Below are positions 17,640-26,635 of a DNA stretch of 64,000 bases, piece after piece (position 1 is the first letter of the stretch; each line of letters starts with the position of its first letter). The stretch covers positions 119,605 to 183,604 of the forward strand of contig CALUNW010000007.1 in assembly GCA_944322145.1 (NCBI GenBank), written 5' to 3'. The translations under genes were made by a program, and so were the position numbers. This DNA comes from an uncultured Atopobiaceae bacterium (GTDB lineage: Bacteria > Actinomycetota > Coriobacteriia > Coriobacteriales > Atopobiaceae). Below the pieces are notes generated by a model. That model was given only the letters and a program-made list of their open reading frames with translations. It searched no databases and was not told where the DNA came from.

Positions 17640-18052
17640 TGCGGGTCCTCGCGCTCGACATCGGCGAGGTGCGCGTCGGGGTCGCCGTGAGCGACCCCGA
17701 CGGGCGCGTCGCGTCTCCCGTCTGCGTGCTTCCGGCGGCCGAGGTGCTCGCGCATGCGCGCAGCTTCCGGCGCGTCCTGGAGGACTGGGAGCCCGACGTT
17801 CTTCTCTGTGGGCGACCCCTCACGATGGCGGGGGAGGAGGGACCTCAGGCCGAGCGCATCAAGAATCAGGCTCAAACCATAGCTAAGACCTGCGGACTTC
17901 CCTTGGAATTTGCCGACGAGCGGCTCTCATCGGCAGAAGCTAAGCGTATCCTTAAAGAACAGGGCCTCTCCGAGCGCTCTATGCGCGGCAAGGTCGACAT
18001 GGTTGCCGCGTCCCTGTTCCTGCAGTCCTGGCTCGACGCCAGGCAGAGCTGA
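17639..18052 (+). CDS. ruvX: Holliday junction resolvase-like RNase H-fold protein RuvX (YqgF)
   Basis: The 137-residue protein begins MRVLALDIGEVRVGVAVSDP, the first catalytic strand and Asp of the YqgF family, and ends with ERLSSAEAKRIL and DMVAASLFLQSWLD, with the other conserved acidic residues. YqgF proteins act in 16S rRNA 5'-end maturation and possibly recombination. The GTG at 17639 overlaps the alaS stop and fits the family N-terminus exactly. Linkage to alaS and mltG is common in Gram-positive bacteria. Confidence 0.93.
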   Translation: MRVLALDIGEVRVGVAVSDPDGRVASPVCVLPAAEVLAHARSFRRVLEDWEPDVLLCGRPLTMAGEEGPQAERIKNQAQTIAKTCGLPLEFADERLSSAEAKRILKEQGLSERSMRGKVDMVAASLFLQSWLDARQS

Positions 18053-18061
18053 AAGGGCACG

Positions 18062-19321
18062 ATGGGCACTACTGACGGAAGGACCCCCCGCGGGTCGCAC
18101 TTTGGAAACGCCGGAAGCGCCAACCCCGACACGCGCCAGGCCGCGCCTGCCGCCGGCAACGCCGCCTCCCCGGCCCACACCGGCAACGTGAGCGCCCCGC
18201 GCAGCGCGCTCGCCGGAAGCCATCTCTCCAGCCGCACCGCCGCGGCGACCCGCCGTGCGAGAAGCCACAGCGTCCAGCGCGACACGAGCGGCGGCCGCGG
18301 CAGCAGGGCGCCGTACTTCGCGCTCGCCTTCGTCGCGATCGCGGTCGTGCTGGGCGTGGTCCTCGTTCTCGTTCCCGCGCTCACCGCGGGTCAGGGGGAG
18401 GGCGAGACCCAGACCATCACGCCGGGCACCACGGTGAGCGTCACCGTCCCCGAGGGCGCGGGCGCCTCCGTCGTCGCGGACGCCCTCTTTGAGAACGGCC
18501 TCATCGCCAACAAGAGCGAGTTCCTCAACGAGGTGCGCCGCACCAACGCGGAGTCCAGCCTCAAGAGCGGCACCTACGAGTTCGTCACGGGCACGGACCA
18601 GACCGACATCATCAACCAGCTCACCACCGGCCCCGTCATGGCGGTGACCATCACCGTCCCGGAGGGCTACACGATCGCCGAGATCGCCGCCCTGGTCGAG
18701 CAGGAGACGGGCATCCCGGCCGCCGACTTCGTCGCGCAGGCCAAGGCCTCCAACTACGTGGCCGAGTACTCGTTCCTCTCCGACGTGAGCAACGACTCCC
18801 TCGAGGGCTACCTCTTCCCCAAGACCTACGGCTTCTCCACGACCGACGTGACGGCCGACGACATCATCCGCGTGATGCTCGACCAGTTTGAGGTCGAGGT
18901 CGCCGGCATCGACTTCGACGCGGCCATCGCCGCCATCCAGGAGCGCTACGGCGTCACCGTCAACGAGGATGACATCATCACGATGGCGTCGATCATCGAG
19001 GGCGAGGCCGCGACCGACGAGCAGCGCGCCGACATCGCGTCCGTCTTCTACAACCGCCTCGAGCAGGGCATGATGCTCCAGAGCGACGCGACGCTCGTCT
19101 ACTCGCTGGGCCGCGACGTCACGGCGGACGACCTCAAGGTCGACGACCCCTACAACACCTACACGCGCGAGGGTCTCACGCCCACGCCGATCTGCTCGCC
19201 GGGCCTGCCCTCCATCCAGGCGGCGGCCAACCCCTCGGACACCAACTACCTGTACTTCTACATCACGCCCGACACGGCTCAGTTCTCCGAGACCTACGAC
19301 GAGCACATGCAGTCCTGGTAG
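18062..19321 (+). CDS. mltG: endolytic murein transglycosylase MltG
   Basis: The 419-residue protein has a disordered N-terminus (about 1-80), one membrane helix (about 86-107), a LysM-like region and the YceG catalytic domain. Glu313 in ASIIEGEA is the expected catalytic residue, followed by RADIASVFYNRL and PICSPGLPSIQAA. MltG cuts nascent glycan strands at the outer membrane face and sets their length. GAAAGGG precedes the ATG. It is in the alaS-ruvX operon. Confidence 0.95.
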   Translation: MGTTDGRTPRGSHFGNAGSANPDTRQAAPAAGNAASPAHTGNVSAPRSALAGSHLSSRTAAATRRARSHSVQRDTSGGRGSRAPYFALAFVAIAVVLGVVLVLVPALTAGQGEGETQTITPGTTVSVTVPEGAGASVVADALFENGLIANKSEFLNEVRRTNAESSLKSGTYEFVTGTDQTDIINQLTTGPVMAVTITVPEGYTIAEIAALVEQETGIPAADFVAQAKASNYVAEYSFLSDVSNDSLEGYLFPKTYGFSTTDVTADDIIRVMLDQFEVEVAGIDFDAAIAAIQERYGVTVNEDDIITMASIIEGEAATDEQRADIASVFYNRLEQGMMLQSDATLVYSLGRDVTADDLKVDDPYNTYTREGLTPTPICSPGLPSIQAAANPSDTNYLYFYITPDTAQFSETYDEHMQSW

Positions 19322-19333
19322 CGGGGGAGCGGC

Positions 19334-19834
19334 ATGGGACTGTTTCGTGCCACGCGCTACGTGGCGTCGCTCCCGCTCGTGAGCGTCGAGGGGCTCGTGC
19401 GCGACGGCGTGCGCCTGGTGCTGCTCGACCGTGACAACACCTGCGTCCCGCGCGACGCCCGCGTCGCCCCGGACGCGGTGACGGCCTGGCTCGACCGCGC
19501 GCGCGAGGCGGGGCTCGAGCTGTGCCTGGTGTCCAACAACTTCCACACGAGCCACGTGAGCCGCACGGCGCGCGAGCTCGGCGTTGACTTCGTGGACCAC
19601 GCGATGAAGCCGCTGCCGCTCGCGCTGCGCCGCGCCATGCGGCGGGCGGGGGCGCGGCCCGAGGAGACGGTGATGATCGGGGACCAGGTGTTCACCGACG
19701 TCGCCGCCGGCAACCTCGCCGGCGTCCGCACGGTGCTCGTGCGCCCGCAGTCGCGCACCGACCTCTGGTACACGCACGTCTTCCGCGTCTTCGAGCGGCT
19801 CGCCCTGCGCGGCGTGTCCTTCGAGGGCGAGTAG
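19334..19834 (+). CDS. YqeG-family HAD-type phosphatase
   Basis: The 166-residue protein carries HAD motif I as LLDRDNTCVP, motif II as LVSNNFH and motif III/IV as MIGDQVFTDVAAGN, in the order of the YqeG IIIA subfamily. The first nucleophile-position Asp and the second Asp are kept (DRD). The substrate is unknown; a phosphatidylglycerophosphate phosphatase-like role has been proposed for relatives. GGGGGAGC precedes the ATG, 12 bases after the mltG stop. Confidence 0.9.
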   Translation: MGLFRATRYVASLPLVSVEGLVRDGVRLVLLDRDNTCVPRDARVAPDAVTAWLDRAREAGLELCLVSNNFHTSHVSRTARELGVDFVDHAMKPLPLALRRAMRRAGARPEETVMIGDQVFTDVAAGNLAGVRTVLVRPQSRTDLWYTHVFRVFERLALRGVSFEGE

Positions 19835-19914
19835 GGCGGGGCCGGCGCTGCTCAGCCCGAGAGCCGCGAGAAGGACGGTCCCTGCGCGCCCGCGCGCTCC
19901 CTGCTAGAATCGGT

Positions 19915-19920
19915 TGCGGT
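19915..19920 (+). promoter_or_regulatory. extended -10 of aroK
   Basis: TGCTAGAAT spans 19912-19920. The start codon follows 19 bases later, behind GAGGAGG. Confidence 0.6.
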
Positions 19921-19938
19921 AGATTCAGAGGAGGTTGC

Positions 19939-20487
19939 GTGCAGGACAGGACCGGGGGATACGTCGTTCACGAGGGGTGCGACCACATCTTCTTCGTGGG
20001 CTTTCTCGGCGCGGGGAAGTCGACGCTCGCCCGCAACCTCGGCTCGCTCTTCCACCGTCCCCACGTGGACACCGACCGGCTCGTCGAGCGCGCGCTCGGC
20101 AAGACCGTCGCGCAGATCTTCGCGGAGGACGGTGAGGATGCCTTCCGCGACGCGGAGACGCGCGAGCTGGCGCGGCTCGCCGGTCGCAAGTCTCTGCTGG
20201 TGAGCTGCGGCGGCGGCATCGTCGAGCGCCCGGAGAACTGCGCGCTCATGCACGAGATGGGCAAGGTCCTGTTTCTCGACGGCGACCTCGCCGACTCTCT
20301 GCGCCAGATCCGCTGCCCCGAGCGCCGGCCCGACCTGGGGACGGCCGAGCACGCGGCGAAGGTCTACCGGCATCGGCGCCCGCTCTACGAGGCGACCGCC
20401 GACCTCACGATCGACATCCGGAACAAGACGTTCGAGCAGGTGGCGCACGAGGCCGGCCAGCTGCTCTGGGAAAGGGGCCTGCTATGA
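19939..20487 (+). CDS. aroK: shikimate kinase
   Basis: The 182-residue P-loop kinase phosphorylates shikimate at O3 in aromatic amino-acid synthesis. It has Walker A GFLGAGKST, the shikimate-binding DTD and FRDAE residues, CGGGIV in the glycine-rich loop, the lid RPDL and RRPLY. The GTG start at 19939 follows GAGGAGG. The stop overlaps the next gene by four bases (ATGA), pairing it with an AroB-like protein. Confidence 0.95.
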   Translation: MQDRTGGYVVHEGCDHIFFVGFLGAGKSTLARNLGSLFHRPHVDTDRLVERALGKTVAQIFAEDGEDAFRDAETRELARLAGRKSLLVSCGGGIVERPENCALMHEMGKVLFLDGDLADSLRQIRCPERRPDLGTAEHAAKVYRHRRPLYEATADLTIDIRNKTFEQVAHEAGQLLWERGLL

Positions 20488-21644
20488 GCGACGTCGACCA
20501 GACCGCTTCCGCCGACCAGATCGCGCCGGGCGAGAAGAACCCTGAGCCTGCGGCCGGCGAGCTGCACCGCATGAGGCAGTGGGTGGCGCTGCGCAACACC
20601 TCCATGGACGTGCGCGGCGGCATCGGGATCAGCGGGCACGTCGCCAAGGACCTGCGCACCGCGATCGGCAGGCCGCACGCCTGCGCGCTCGTGGGGGAGG
20701 CGGGCCTCTCGGCGGAGCTCGTCGACGCCTATCACCGCGACCTCTCCGCCGCCGGCTTCGAGGTGCGCCCGCTCGAGATGCCCGGGGGCGGCTGCGACCT
20801 CGTGCGGGCCCAGGCCCTCGCGGGACTCCTGCTCGAGGCGCGCATCACTGCCGACGACCTCGTCGTGGTCATCGGAGGCGAGGAGACGCTCTCGTGCGCG
20901 GCGCTCGCCTGCTCGCTGTGGTGCGGCGGCGTCTCGCTCGTCGAGGTGCCGACCAGCGCGCCCGTGGCGGTCACCGCCGCGGTGACCCCGCGCCCGCTCG
21001 ACATCCCGGGTGGTCCGGGCATGCTGCGGCACGACGGCGCCCCGCGCTTCTCCGTCGTCGACGTGCGCCTCTTTGACCTCGACCCCACGCACGAGGAGCT
21101 GCTCCACGCCTTCGCGAACATGGCGGCCACCGCCGCGTGCGACAGCAACAAGGCCTTCGAGCGCCTCTGGGACTCCGCCGACGACCTCGTCGCGGGCGAC
21201 GAGCAGGTCATCCTGCGCCAGCTCCTGGATGCGGTGAAGAGCCGCGGCCGCGTGGTGGCGTCGACGTCCGCCGCGACGCGCCAGTCCATCGCCTATGGCG
21301 AGGAGCTCGCCGGCGCCCTGCGCAGCGTCCTCGGAAACACCGTCCCCGCGTCCTCCCTGGTCGCGGACGGCCTGCGCTTCTCGGCGCGCCTCGCCGTGGC
21401 CCTCGATCAGCTCTCCGTCGACGACATGTTCACCCAGGACGAGCTTCTTGAGCGTCTTGGCCTGGGCACCACCGAGGCGGCCGTGGACCCGCAGGCGCTC
21501 GTGGCGGCGATGCGGGAGGAGCGCTTCAGGCGCACGAGCCGCTTCATGGTGGCGACCCCGCGCGCCCTCGGCCGCGTGCGGCTCACCGCCGTCCCCGACG
21601 AGCTGCTCGAGGAGCACGTCACCGCCTGGTGCGCATCACGCTAG
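20484..21644 (+). CDS. 3-dehydroquinate synthase-like protein with a degenerate active site
   Basis: The 386-residue protein aligns by eye with AroB: the NAD-binding strand appears as DLVVVIGGEETLSCAALACSLW and SLVEVPTSAPVAVTAAV, but the family's SSVGGKT becomes TAAVTPRPL, the GLAEVIK glutamate region becomes FANMAATA, and the zinc-site GHTFGHAIE becomes YGEELAGAL. The zinc ligands (one Glu, two His) therefore appear absent. It overlaps aroK by four bases, as aroB often does, but DHQ synthesis by this protein looks unlikely; it may be a non-catalytic paralogue or a diverged enzyme. The N-terminal 40 residues are disordered. Confidence 0.7.
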   Translation: MSDVDQTASADQIAPGEKNPEPAAGELHRMRQWVALRNTSMDVRGGIGISGHVAKDLRTAIGRPHACALVGEAGLSAELVDAYHRDLSAAGFEVRPLEMPGGGCDLVRAQALAGLLLEARITADDLVVVIGGEETLSCAALACSLWCGGVSLVEVPTSAPVAVTAAVTPRPLDIPGGPGMLRHDGAPRFSVVDVRLFDLDPTHEELLHAFANMAATAACDSNKAFERLWDSADDLVAGDEQVILRQLLDAVKSRGRVVASTSAATRQSIAYGEELAGALRSVLGNTVPASSLVADGLRFSARLAVALDQLSVDDMFTQDELLERLGLGTTEAAVDPQALVAAMREERFRRTSRFMVATPRALGRVRLTAVPDELLEEHVTAWCASR

Positions 21645-21649
21645 CGTTT

Positions 21650-21688
21650 GGGGCGTGACAATCAGGGCGGGTTGAATTGTCACGCCCC
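21650..21688. repeat. family C hairpin, copy 2 (inverse orientation)
   Basis: GGGGCGTGACAAT (21650-21662) pairs perfectly with ATTGTCACGCCCC (21676-21688) over 13 bases. On the minus strand the core reads as in copies 1 and 3. It begins 5 bases after the AroB-like stop. Confidence 0.8.
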
Positions 21689-21715
21689 GACCCACCCAAG
21701 ACGAAAGGAAGACAC

Positions 21716-22840
21716 ATGGCAGACAACACTGCGTGCGCGGGACGCGTCGAGCGTCTGCGCGAGCTCATGGCGGAGCGCGGCTACGACGCCGTCATCCTGC
21801 GCAACAACCCCGACCTGCGCTGGCTCACCGGCGCCGAGCGCACCTTCGACTTCGAGGTCGCCCACACCGCCGTGGTGACCGCGACCGGCCTCTGGCTCCA
21901 CACGGACTCGCGCTACTACAACACCTTCCGCGAGCGCCTGGGCGCCGACTGCCCCTGGAAGATCGATATGGACGTCATCGACCCCGCCCGCTGGGCCGCC
22001 GAGCGCGCCCTCGAGGCCCGCGCGCGCACCGTGGCCGTCGAGGACACCTGCACCCTCTCGTTCTTCGACGCCTTCAACGCCGCCTGCTCTGCCGTCGGCA
22101 TCGCCTGCCTGACCCCGCGCCTCCACGGCGACATCTGCGATCTGCGCAGCGTCAAGGATGCCGAGGAGATCGAGCTCATGCGCCGCGCCCAGGAGGTCAC
22201 CGACGAGGCCTTCGACCACATCTGCGGCTTCATCCGCGCCGGCCTCACCGAGCAGGAGATCCGCGTGGAGCTGGAGAACTACATGCTCTCCCACGGCGCC
22301 GACGAGCTCTCCTTCGGTACGATCATCGCCGCCGGCTCCAACGGCGCCAACCCGCACGCCCAGCCGGGCCCCTACGTGGTCCAGGAGGGCGACCTCATCG
22401 TCATGGACTACGGCGCCGGGTATCACGACTACCACGCCGACATGACGCGCACCGTCTGCGTGGGCGAGCCGTCCGCCGAGCAGCGCGCCGTCTACGACGT
22501 CGTCCGCCGCGCCCACGAGGCCTGCGCTGCCGCCGTCCACGCGGGCGTGATCGGCCGCGACATCCACCAGGTGGCGGTCGACGTCATCTCCGAGGCGGGC
22601 TACGGCGAGTACTTCGGCCACGGCCTCGGCCACGGCGTGGGCCTTGAGATCCACGAGCGCCCCAACTTCAACCGCGCCTGGGACCGCCCGGTTCCGGCGG
22701 GCGCCGTCGTGACCATCGAGCCGGGCATCTACCTGCCGGGCAAGTTCGGCATCCGCCTCGAGGACTTCGGCGTGGTGACCGAGGACGGCTACGAGCCCTT
22801 CACCGCCTCCACGCACGACCTCGTGATCGTCGGCAAGTAG
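21716..22840 (+). CDS. M24-family Xaa-Pro peptidase (aminopeptidase P / PepQ-like)
   Basis: The 374-residue enzyme has an N-terminal creatinase-like domain (1-125) and the pita-bread M24 domain. Metal ligands are in VMDYGAGYHDYHADMTRT, GHGLGHGVGLEIHE, TIEPGIYL and RLEDFGVV. It removes or splits residues before proline in peptides, in the cytoplasm. ATG 21716 follows GAAAGGA; an upstream in-frame ATG at 21677 would lie within the family C hairpin and is unlikely. Confidence 0.95.
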   Translation: MADNTACAGRVERLRELMAERGYDAVILRNNPDLRWLTGAERTFDFEVAHTAVVTATGLWLHTDSRYYNTFRERLGADCPWKIDMDVIDPARWAAERALEARARTVAVEDTCTLSFFDAFNAACSAVGIACLTPRLHGDICDLRSVKDAEEIELMRRAQEVTDEAFDHICGFIRAGLTEQEIRVELENYMLSHGADELSFGTIIAAGSNGANPHAQPGPYVVQEGDLIVMDYGAGYHDYHADMTRTVCVGEPSAEQRAVYDVVRRAHEACAAAVHAGVIGRDIHQVAVDVISEAGYGEYFGHGLGHGVGLEIHERPNFNRAWDRPVPAGAVVTIEPGIYLPGKFGIRLEDFGVVTEDGYEPFTASTHDLVIVGK

Positions 22841-23352
22841 GCGAGAAGAACCTCCACTCGGGCCCGCCCGGCGTGTCCCCGTGCTCAGACAGCTTCGCCG
22901 CGCCAAGAGCGCGCGGCTGCAGAACTGCGCGCGGGAACACGCCGGGCGGGCCTCTGCGATGTCTTCGCAGCGTCCGAGATAATCCGTTCAGGGGGCCTCC
23001 GGCACACCTCCGCGCGCAGTTCCGCATGAGCCGGAGGCGACTTAATGTCGCCTCCGTGCGAAGAGGACTGTTTGAGCACGGAGGTATGCCGGAGGCCCTG
23101 CCCGACGGCTTTTCTGGCTCGCATGTTCTTCTCGGCTGGCGTGAGGAAACTCGTCGGGGCGGGTTGGGCTCAGCGGTTCGGCCGGCACGCCATTTGGGAA
23201 ATCGGCCCGAAACATCTTCACCAGGTGACCACAACTTGGTAGAATGTGAACGGTACGTGGAGCAATGGGGGAGAAAGTGTGTGCAGGGGGAACCTATCGC
23301 TCCGCGCACGGTCTGTAGGTTGGAGTCCGCGAAAAGAAGAAGGAGGTATGCG
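22841..23352. other. 512-bp spacer with nested palindromes and the mannose-PTS leader
   Basis: No gene is seen. A 15-bp perfect stem (22861-22875 with 22938-22952) is followed by an 18-position stem with one mismatch (22995-23012 with 23079-23096). The second encloses a 10-bp hairpin, CGGAGGCGAC-TTAAT-GTCGCCTCCG (23032-23056). CAGAACTGCGCGCG near 22920 could instead pair with CGCGCGCAGTTCCG near 23011, linking the two. The promoter at 23240 and a purine-rich leader with a small hairpin (AACCTA 23291, TAGGTT 23316) complete the spacer. Confidence 0.65.
23240..23245 (+). promoter_or_regulatory. -10 of the mannose-type PTS operon
   Basis: TAGAAT is preceded by CTTGG. The leader to GTG 23353 is about 100 bases and ends in GAAGAAGGAGG. 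No clear -35 or catabolite site is visible. Confidence 0.5.
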
Positions 23353-24351
23353 GTGGTTAGCATTGTTCTAGCCAGTCACGGCTCGTTCGCCGAGGGCATC
23401 AAGATGTCCGGCCAGATGATCTTTGGCCCTCAGGAGAACGTCGCCGCCGTGACGCTCACGCCCGACATGGGGCCAGATGACCTCAGGGCGAAGATCCTCG
23501 AAGCTGTCTCCGGCTTCGACGACCAGGATCAGGTGCTGTTCCTGGTCGACCTCCAGGGCGGCACGCCCTGGAACCAGGTGTCGCTGCTGCTTGGGGAGGA
23601 GGGGCACGAGAACTGGGTCGCCGTCGGCGGCATGAACCTCCCGATGCTCATCTCCGCCTATGGCGAGCGCATGGGCAGCGATTCCGCCGCCGAGGTCGCC
23701 AAGGCCATCTATCCCGAGGCCAAGGCCGGCGTCTGCATCAAGCCCGAGGAGCTCGCCCCCGCCGAGGCCGCCGCGCCCGCAGCCGCCCCGGCCGCCGCGC
23801 CCGCCGGCGCGATCCCGCCCGGCACCGTGCTCGGCGACGGCCACATCAAGATCGCCCACTGCCGCGTCGACACCCGCCTGCTCCACGGCCAGGTCGCCAC
23901 GGCGTGGACCAAGCAGATCAACCCGGACCGCATCATCGTCGTCTCCGACGGCGTCGCTCACGACGAGCTGCGCAAGACGATGATCACCCAGGCCGCGCCT
24001 CCGGGAGTCAAGGCCCACGTCATCCCGATCTCCAAGATGATCGAGGTCGCCAAGGACCCGCGCTTCGGCGCCACCAAGGCGTTCCTGCTCTTCGAGACCC
24101 CGCAGGACGTCCTCAAAGCCGTCGAGGGCGGCGTCGACATCAAGAACGTCAACCTCGGCTCTATGGCCCACTCCGTGGGCAAGGTCGTCGTGACCCAGGC
24201 CATCGCCATGGACCAGGACGACTACGACACGATCGAGAAGCTCTCCTCGCTGGGCGTCAAGTTCGACGTCCGCAAGGTCCCGGCGGACTCGCCCGAGAAC
24301 TTCGAGAGCATGATGAGCAAGGCCAAGTCCGAGCTCGCTGCACAGGCATAA
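23353..24351 (+). CDS. PTS mannose-family EIIAB fusion
   Basis: The 332-residue cytoplasmic protein joins a mannose-type EIIA domain (1-130, phosphorylatable H9 in LASHGSF), an Ala/Pro linker (about 138-160) and an EIIB domain (about 165-332, H178 in RLLHGQVA). It carries phosphate from HPr to the incoming hexose. The GTG at 23353 is chosen because AGGAGG ends 6 bases upstream and the protein then starts at the first strand of EIIA; longer upstream frames run through the palindromic spacer. Confidence 0.92.
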   Translation: MVSIVLASHGSFAEGIKMSGQMIFGPQENVAAVTLTPDMGPDDLRAKILEAVSGFDDQDQVLFLVDLQGGTPWNQVSLLLGEEGHENWVAVGGMNLPMLISAYGERMGSDSAAEVAKAIYPEAKAGVCIKPEELAPAEAAAPAAAPAAAPAGAIPPGTVLGDGHIKIAHCRVDTRLLHGQVATAWTKQINPDRIIVVSDGVAHDELRKTMITQAAPPGVKAHVIPISKMIEVAKDPRFGATKAFLLFETPQDVLKAVEGGVDIKNVNLGSMAHSVGKVVVTQAIAMDQDDYDTIEKLSSLGVKFDVRKVPADSPENFESMMSKAKSELAAQA

Positions 24352-24364
24352 GAAGGAGGGAAGC

Positions 24365-25177
24365 ATGTCGGTATTCACAATCATCCTGATTGTCTTCGTT
24401 GCCTTCCTTGCCGGCATGGAAGGCGTTCTCGACCAGTGGCAGTTCCACCAGCCGCTCGTCGCCTGCACGCTCATCGGTCTGGTGAGCGGTCACCTCGAGG
24501 CTGGCATCATCCTCGGCGGCACCCTGCAGATGATGGCCCTCGGCTGGGCCAACGTCGGCGCCGCCGTCGCCCCTGACGCCGCCCTCGCCTCGGTCGCGTC
24601 CGCGATCCTGATGGTCCTCGCCCTCAACTCCAACGCCGATCAGGGCCAGGCCATCTCCACGGCCATCGCCGTCGCCGTCCCGCTGTCCGTGGCCGGCCTG
24701 TTCCTGACCATGATCGTCCGTACGATCGCCATCCCCATCGTCCACATCATGGACGGCGCGGCGGCGCGCGCGGACTACACCGCCCTCGACGTCTGGTCGA
24801 TCATCGCCATCTGCCTGCAGGGCATCCGCATCGCCATCCCGGCCGCGGCCCTGTGCTTCATCCCGTCTGACGCCGTCATGGGCGCCCTCAACATGATGCC
24901 CGCGTGGCTGAACGAAGGCATGACGATCGGCGGCGGCATGGTCGCGGCCGTCGGCTACGCCATGGTCATCAACATGATGGCGACCAAGGAGGTCTGGCCG
25001 TTCTTCGCGCTGGGCTTCTGCCTCGCCGCCATCTCTCAGCTCACCCTCATCGCCCTCGGCGTCATCGGCATCTCCCTGGCCCTCATCTACCTGGGCCTGA
25101 AGGAGGTCGCCAAGTCCGGTGCCGGCGCTGCCGGCTCGGGCGACCCGCTCGGCGACATCCTGGACGACTACGAGTAG
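24365..25177 (+). CDS. PTS mannose-family EIIC
   Basis: The 270-residue permease has the family's pattern of about six to eight hydrophobic segments, with GGTLQMMALGWANVGAA and PDAALASVASAIL near residues 55-80. With EIID it forms the membrane channel of the mannose/fructose/sorbose PTS. AGAAGGAGG precedes the ATG, 13 bases after the EIIAB stop. Confidence 0.93.
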   Translation: MSVFTIILIVFVAFLAGMEGVLDQWQFHQPLVACTLIGLVSGHLEAGIILGGTLQMMALGWANVGAAVAPDAALASVASAILMVLALNSNADQGQAISTAIAVAVPLSVAGLFLTMIVRTIAIPIVHIMDGAAARADYTALDVWSIIAICLQGIRIAIPAAALCFIPSDAVMGALNMMPAWLNEGMTIGGGMVAAVGYAMVINMMATKEVWPFFALGFCLAAISQLTLIALGVIGISLALIYLGLKEVAKSGAGAAGSGDPLGDILDDYE

Positions 25178-25196
25178 GAAGGGAGGAGAGGCATAC

Positions 25197-26138
25197 ATGG
25201 CAGACAAGATCACGCTTTCCAAGAGCGACCGTCTTGCGGTTTGGTTCCGTCACCAGTACCTCCAGGGCTCCTGGAACTACGAGCGCATGCAGAACGGCGG
25301 CTGGTGCTTCTCGATGATCCCCGCGATCAAGAAGCTCTACCCCAACAAGGAGGACCAGATCGCGGCCCTCAAGCGCCACATGGAGTTCTACAACACGCAC
25401 CCGTACGTGTCGTCCCCGGTCATCGGCGTCACGCTCGCCCTCGAGGAGGACCGTGCCAACGGCGCCCCCGTTGAGGACGCGGCCATCCAGGGCGTCAAGG
25501 TCGGCATGATGGGCCCGCTCGCCGGCGTCGGCGACCCCGTCTTCTGGTTCACCCTTCGCCCGCTGCTCGGCGCCCTCGGCGCGTCGCTCGCCATGGGCGG
25601 CTCCATCATGGGCCCGATCCTGTTCTTCGTGCTGTGGAACGTCATCCGCCTCGCGTTCGAGTGGTACACGCAGGAGTTTGGCTACCAGCTCGGCACCTCC
25701 ATCACCAAGGACCTCTCCGGCGGCCTGATGGGCAAGATCACCGAGGGCGCCTCGATCCTCGGCATGTTCGTCATCGGCGGCCTGGTGGAGCGCTGGGTGT
25801 CCATCAAGTTCACCCCGATCGTCTCCACGGTCACGCAGTCTGATGGCGCCTACATCGACTGGGACGCCATCGCCGAGACCGCCGGCAGCGGCGCCCAGGG
25901 CGTCGCAGAGGCCATCAAGAGCGCGCTGTCTTCCTACAGCTCGCTCGGCGCCACCGGCCTTTCCGTCGACAAGGTCACCACGCTCCAGGCCAACCTCGAC
26001 CAGCTGATCCCCGGCCTCGCCGCCGTGGCCGTCACGCTGCTGTGCTGCTGGCTGCTCAAGAAGAAGGTCTCCCCGATCGCCATCATCATCGGCATGTTCG
26101 CGGTGGGCATCCTCGGCCACCTCGCCGGCATCCTCTAA
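25197..26138 (+). CDS. PTS mannose-family EIID
   Basis: The 313-residue protein is the second membrane component of the mannose-type PTS. The hydrophilic N-terminal half has FRHQYLQGSWNYERMQ-like sequence (residues 16-31) and FYNTHPYVSSPVIGV near 68-82, both family hallmarks; the C-terminal half holds membrane segments including GPLAGVGDPVFWFTLRPL. ATG 25197 follows GGGAGGAG. DUF956 follows 110 bases downstream. Confidence 0.93.
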   Translation: MADKITLSKSDRLAVWFRHQYLQGSWNYERMQNGGWCFSMIPAIKKLYPNKEDQIAALKRHMEFYNTHPYVSSPVIGVTLALEEDRANGAPVEDAAIQGVKVGMMGPLAGVGDPVFWFTLRPLLGALGASLAMGGSIMGPILFFVLWNVIRLAFEWYTQEFGYQLGTSITKDLSGGLMGKITEGASILGMFVIGGLVERWVSIKFTPIVSTVTQSDGAYIDWDAIAETAGSGAQGVAEAIKSALSSYSSLGATGLSVDKVTTLQANLDQLIPGLAAVAVTLLCCWLLKKKVSPIAIIIGMFAVGILGHLAGIL

Positions 26139-26248
26139 GGCATCGGCCAGCCCGACCTCTCGGGGCCGCGCGCTCGCAGGAAGTGTCACAATGGCATTTC
26201 ATGCGGGGCGCGGCCCCGCGCTTGTCTCGGAAAGGAGTGGGCACGGTC

Positions 26249-26635
26249 ATGGCCCAGTCTCAGAACACCAAGGTCGACCTCACCATCCCCGCCACGATGT
26301 TCGTGGGCCTCACCACCACCGGCAACATGATGGTGGGGGACAAGGCCCTCGAGTACTACAACGAGCGCAACGTCGAGGACTACATCCAGATCCCCTGGGA
26401 CCAGATCGACCACATCGCGGCGTCGGTGCTCTTCGGCGGCCGCATCATCCCGCGCTTCGCGGTCTTCACCACGGAGAACGGCCACTTCGCGTTCTCCACG
26501 CGCAACAACCATGCCACCCTGCGCGCCATCCGCGCCTACATCGGGGGCGAGAAGATCGTGCGCTCGGAGACCTTCTTCGGCGTGCTGCGCGCCGGCGTGG
26601 CGGTCCTCTGGCACCGCATCACGCGGCGCGGGTAG
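26249..26635 (+). CDS. DUF956 (ManO-type) protein of the mannose PTS operon
   Basis: The 128-residue protein matches the DUF956 family found after mannose-PTS genes: KVDLTIPATMFVGL, YYNERNVEDYIQIPW and ASVLFGGRIIPRFAVFT are its conserved blocks. Its exact role is unknown; a regulatory or accessory function in the operon is inferred from synteny. ATG 26249 is preferred over the in-frame GTG at 26237, which abuts AAAGGAG. Confidence 0.88.
   Translation: MAQSQNTKVDLTIPATMFVGLTTTGNMMVGDKALEYYNERNVEDYIQIPWDQIDHIAASVLFGGRIIPRFAVFTTENGHFAFSTRNNHATLRAIRAYIGGEKIVRSETFFGVLRAGVAVLWHRITRRG

Noticed and set aside
26237..26248. Alternative GTG start of the DUF956 gene
   Set aside because: It abuts the AAAGGAG site with no spacing, whereas ATG 26249 is well placed and gives the normal family N-terminus.
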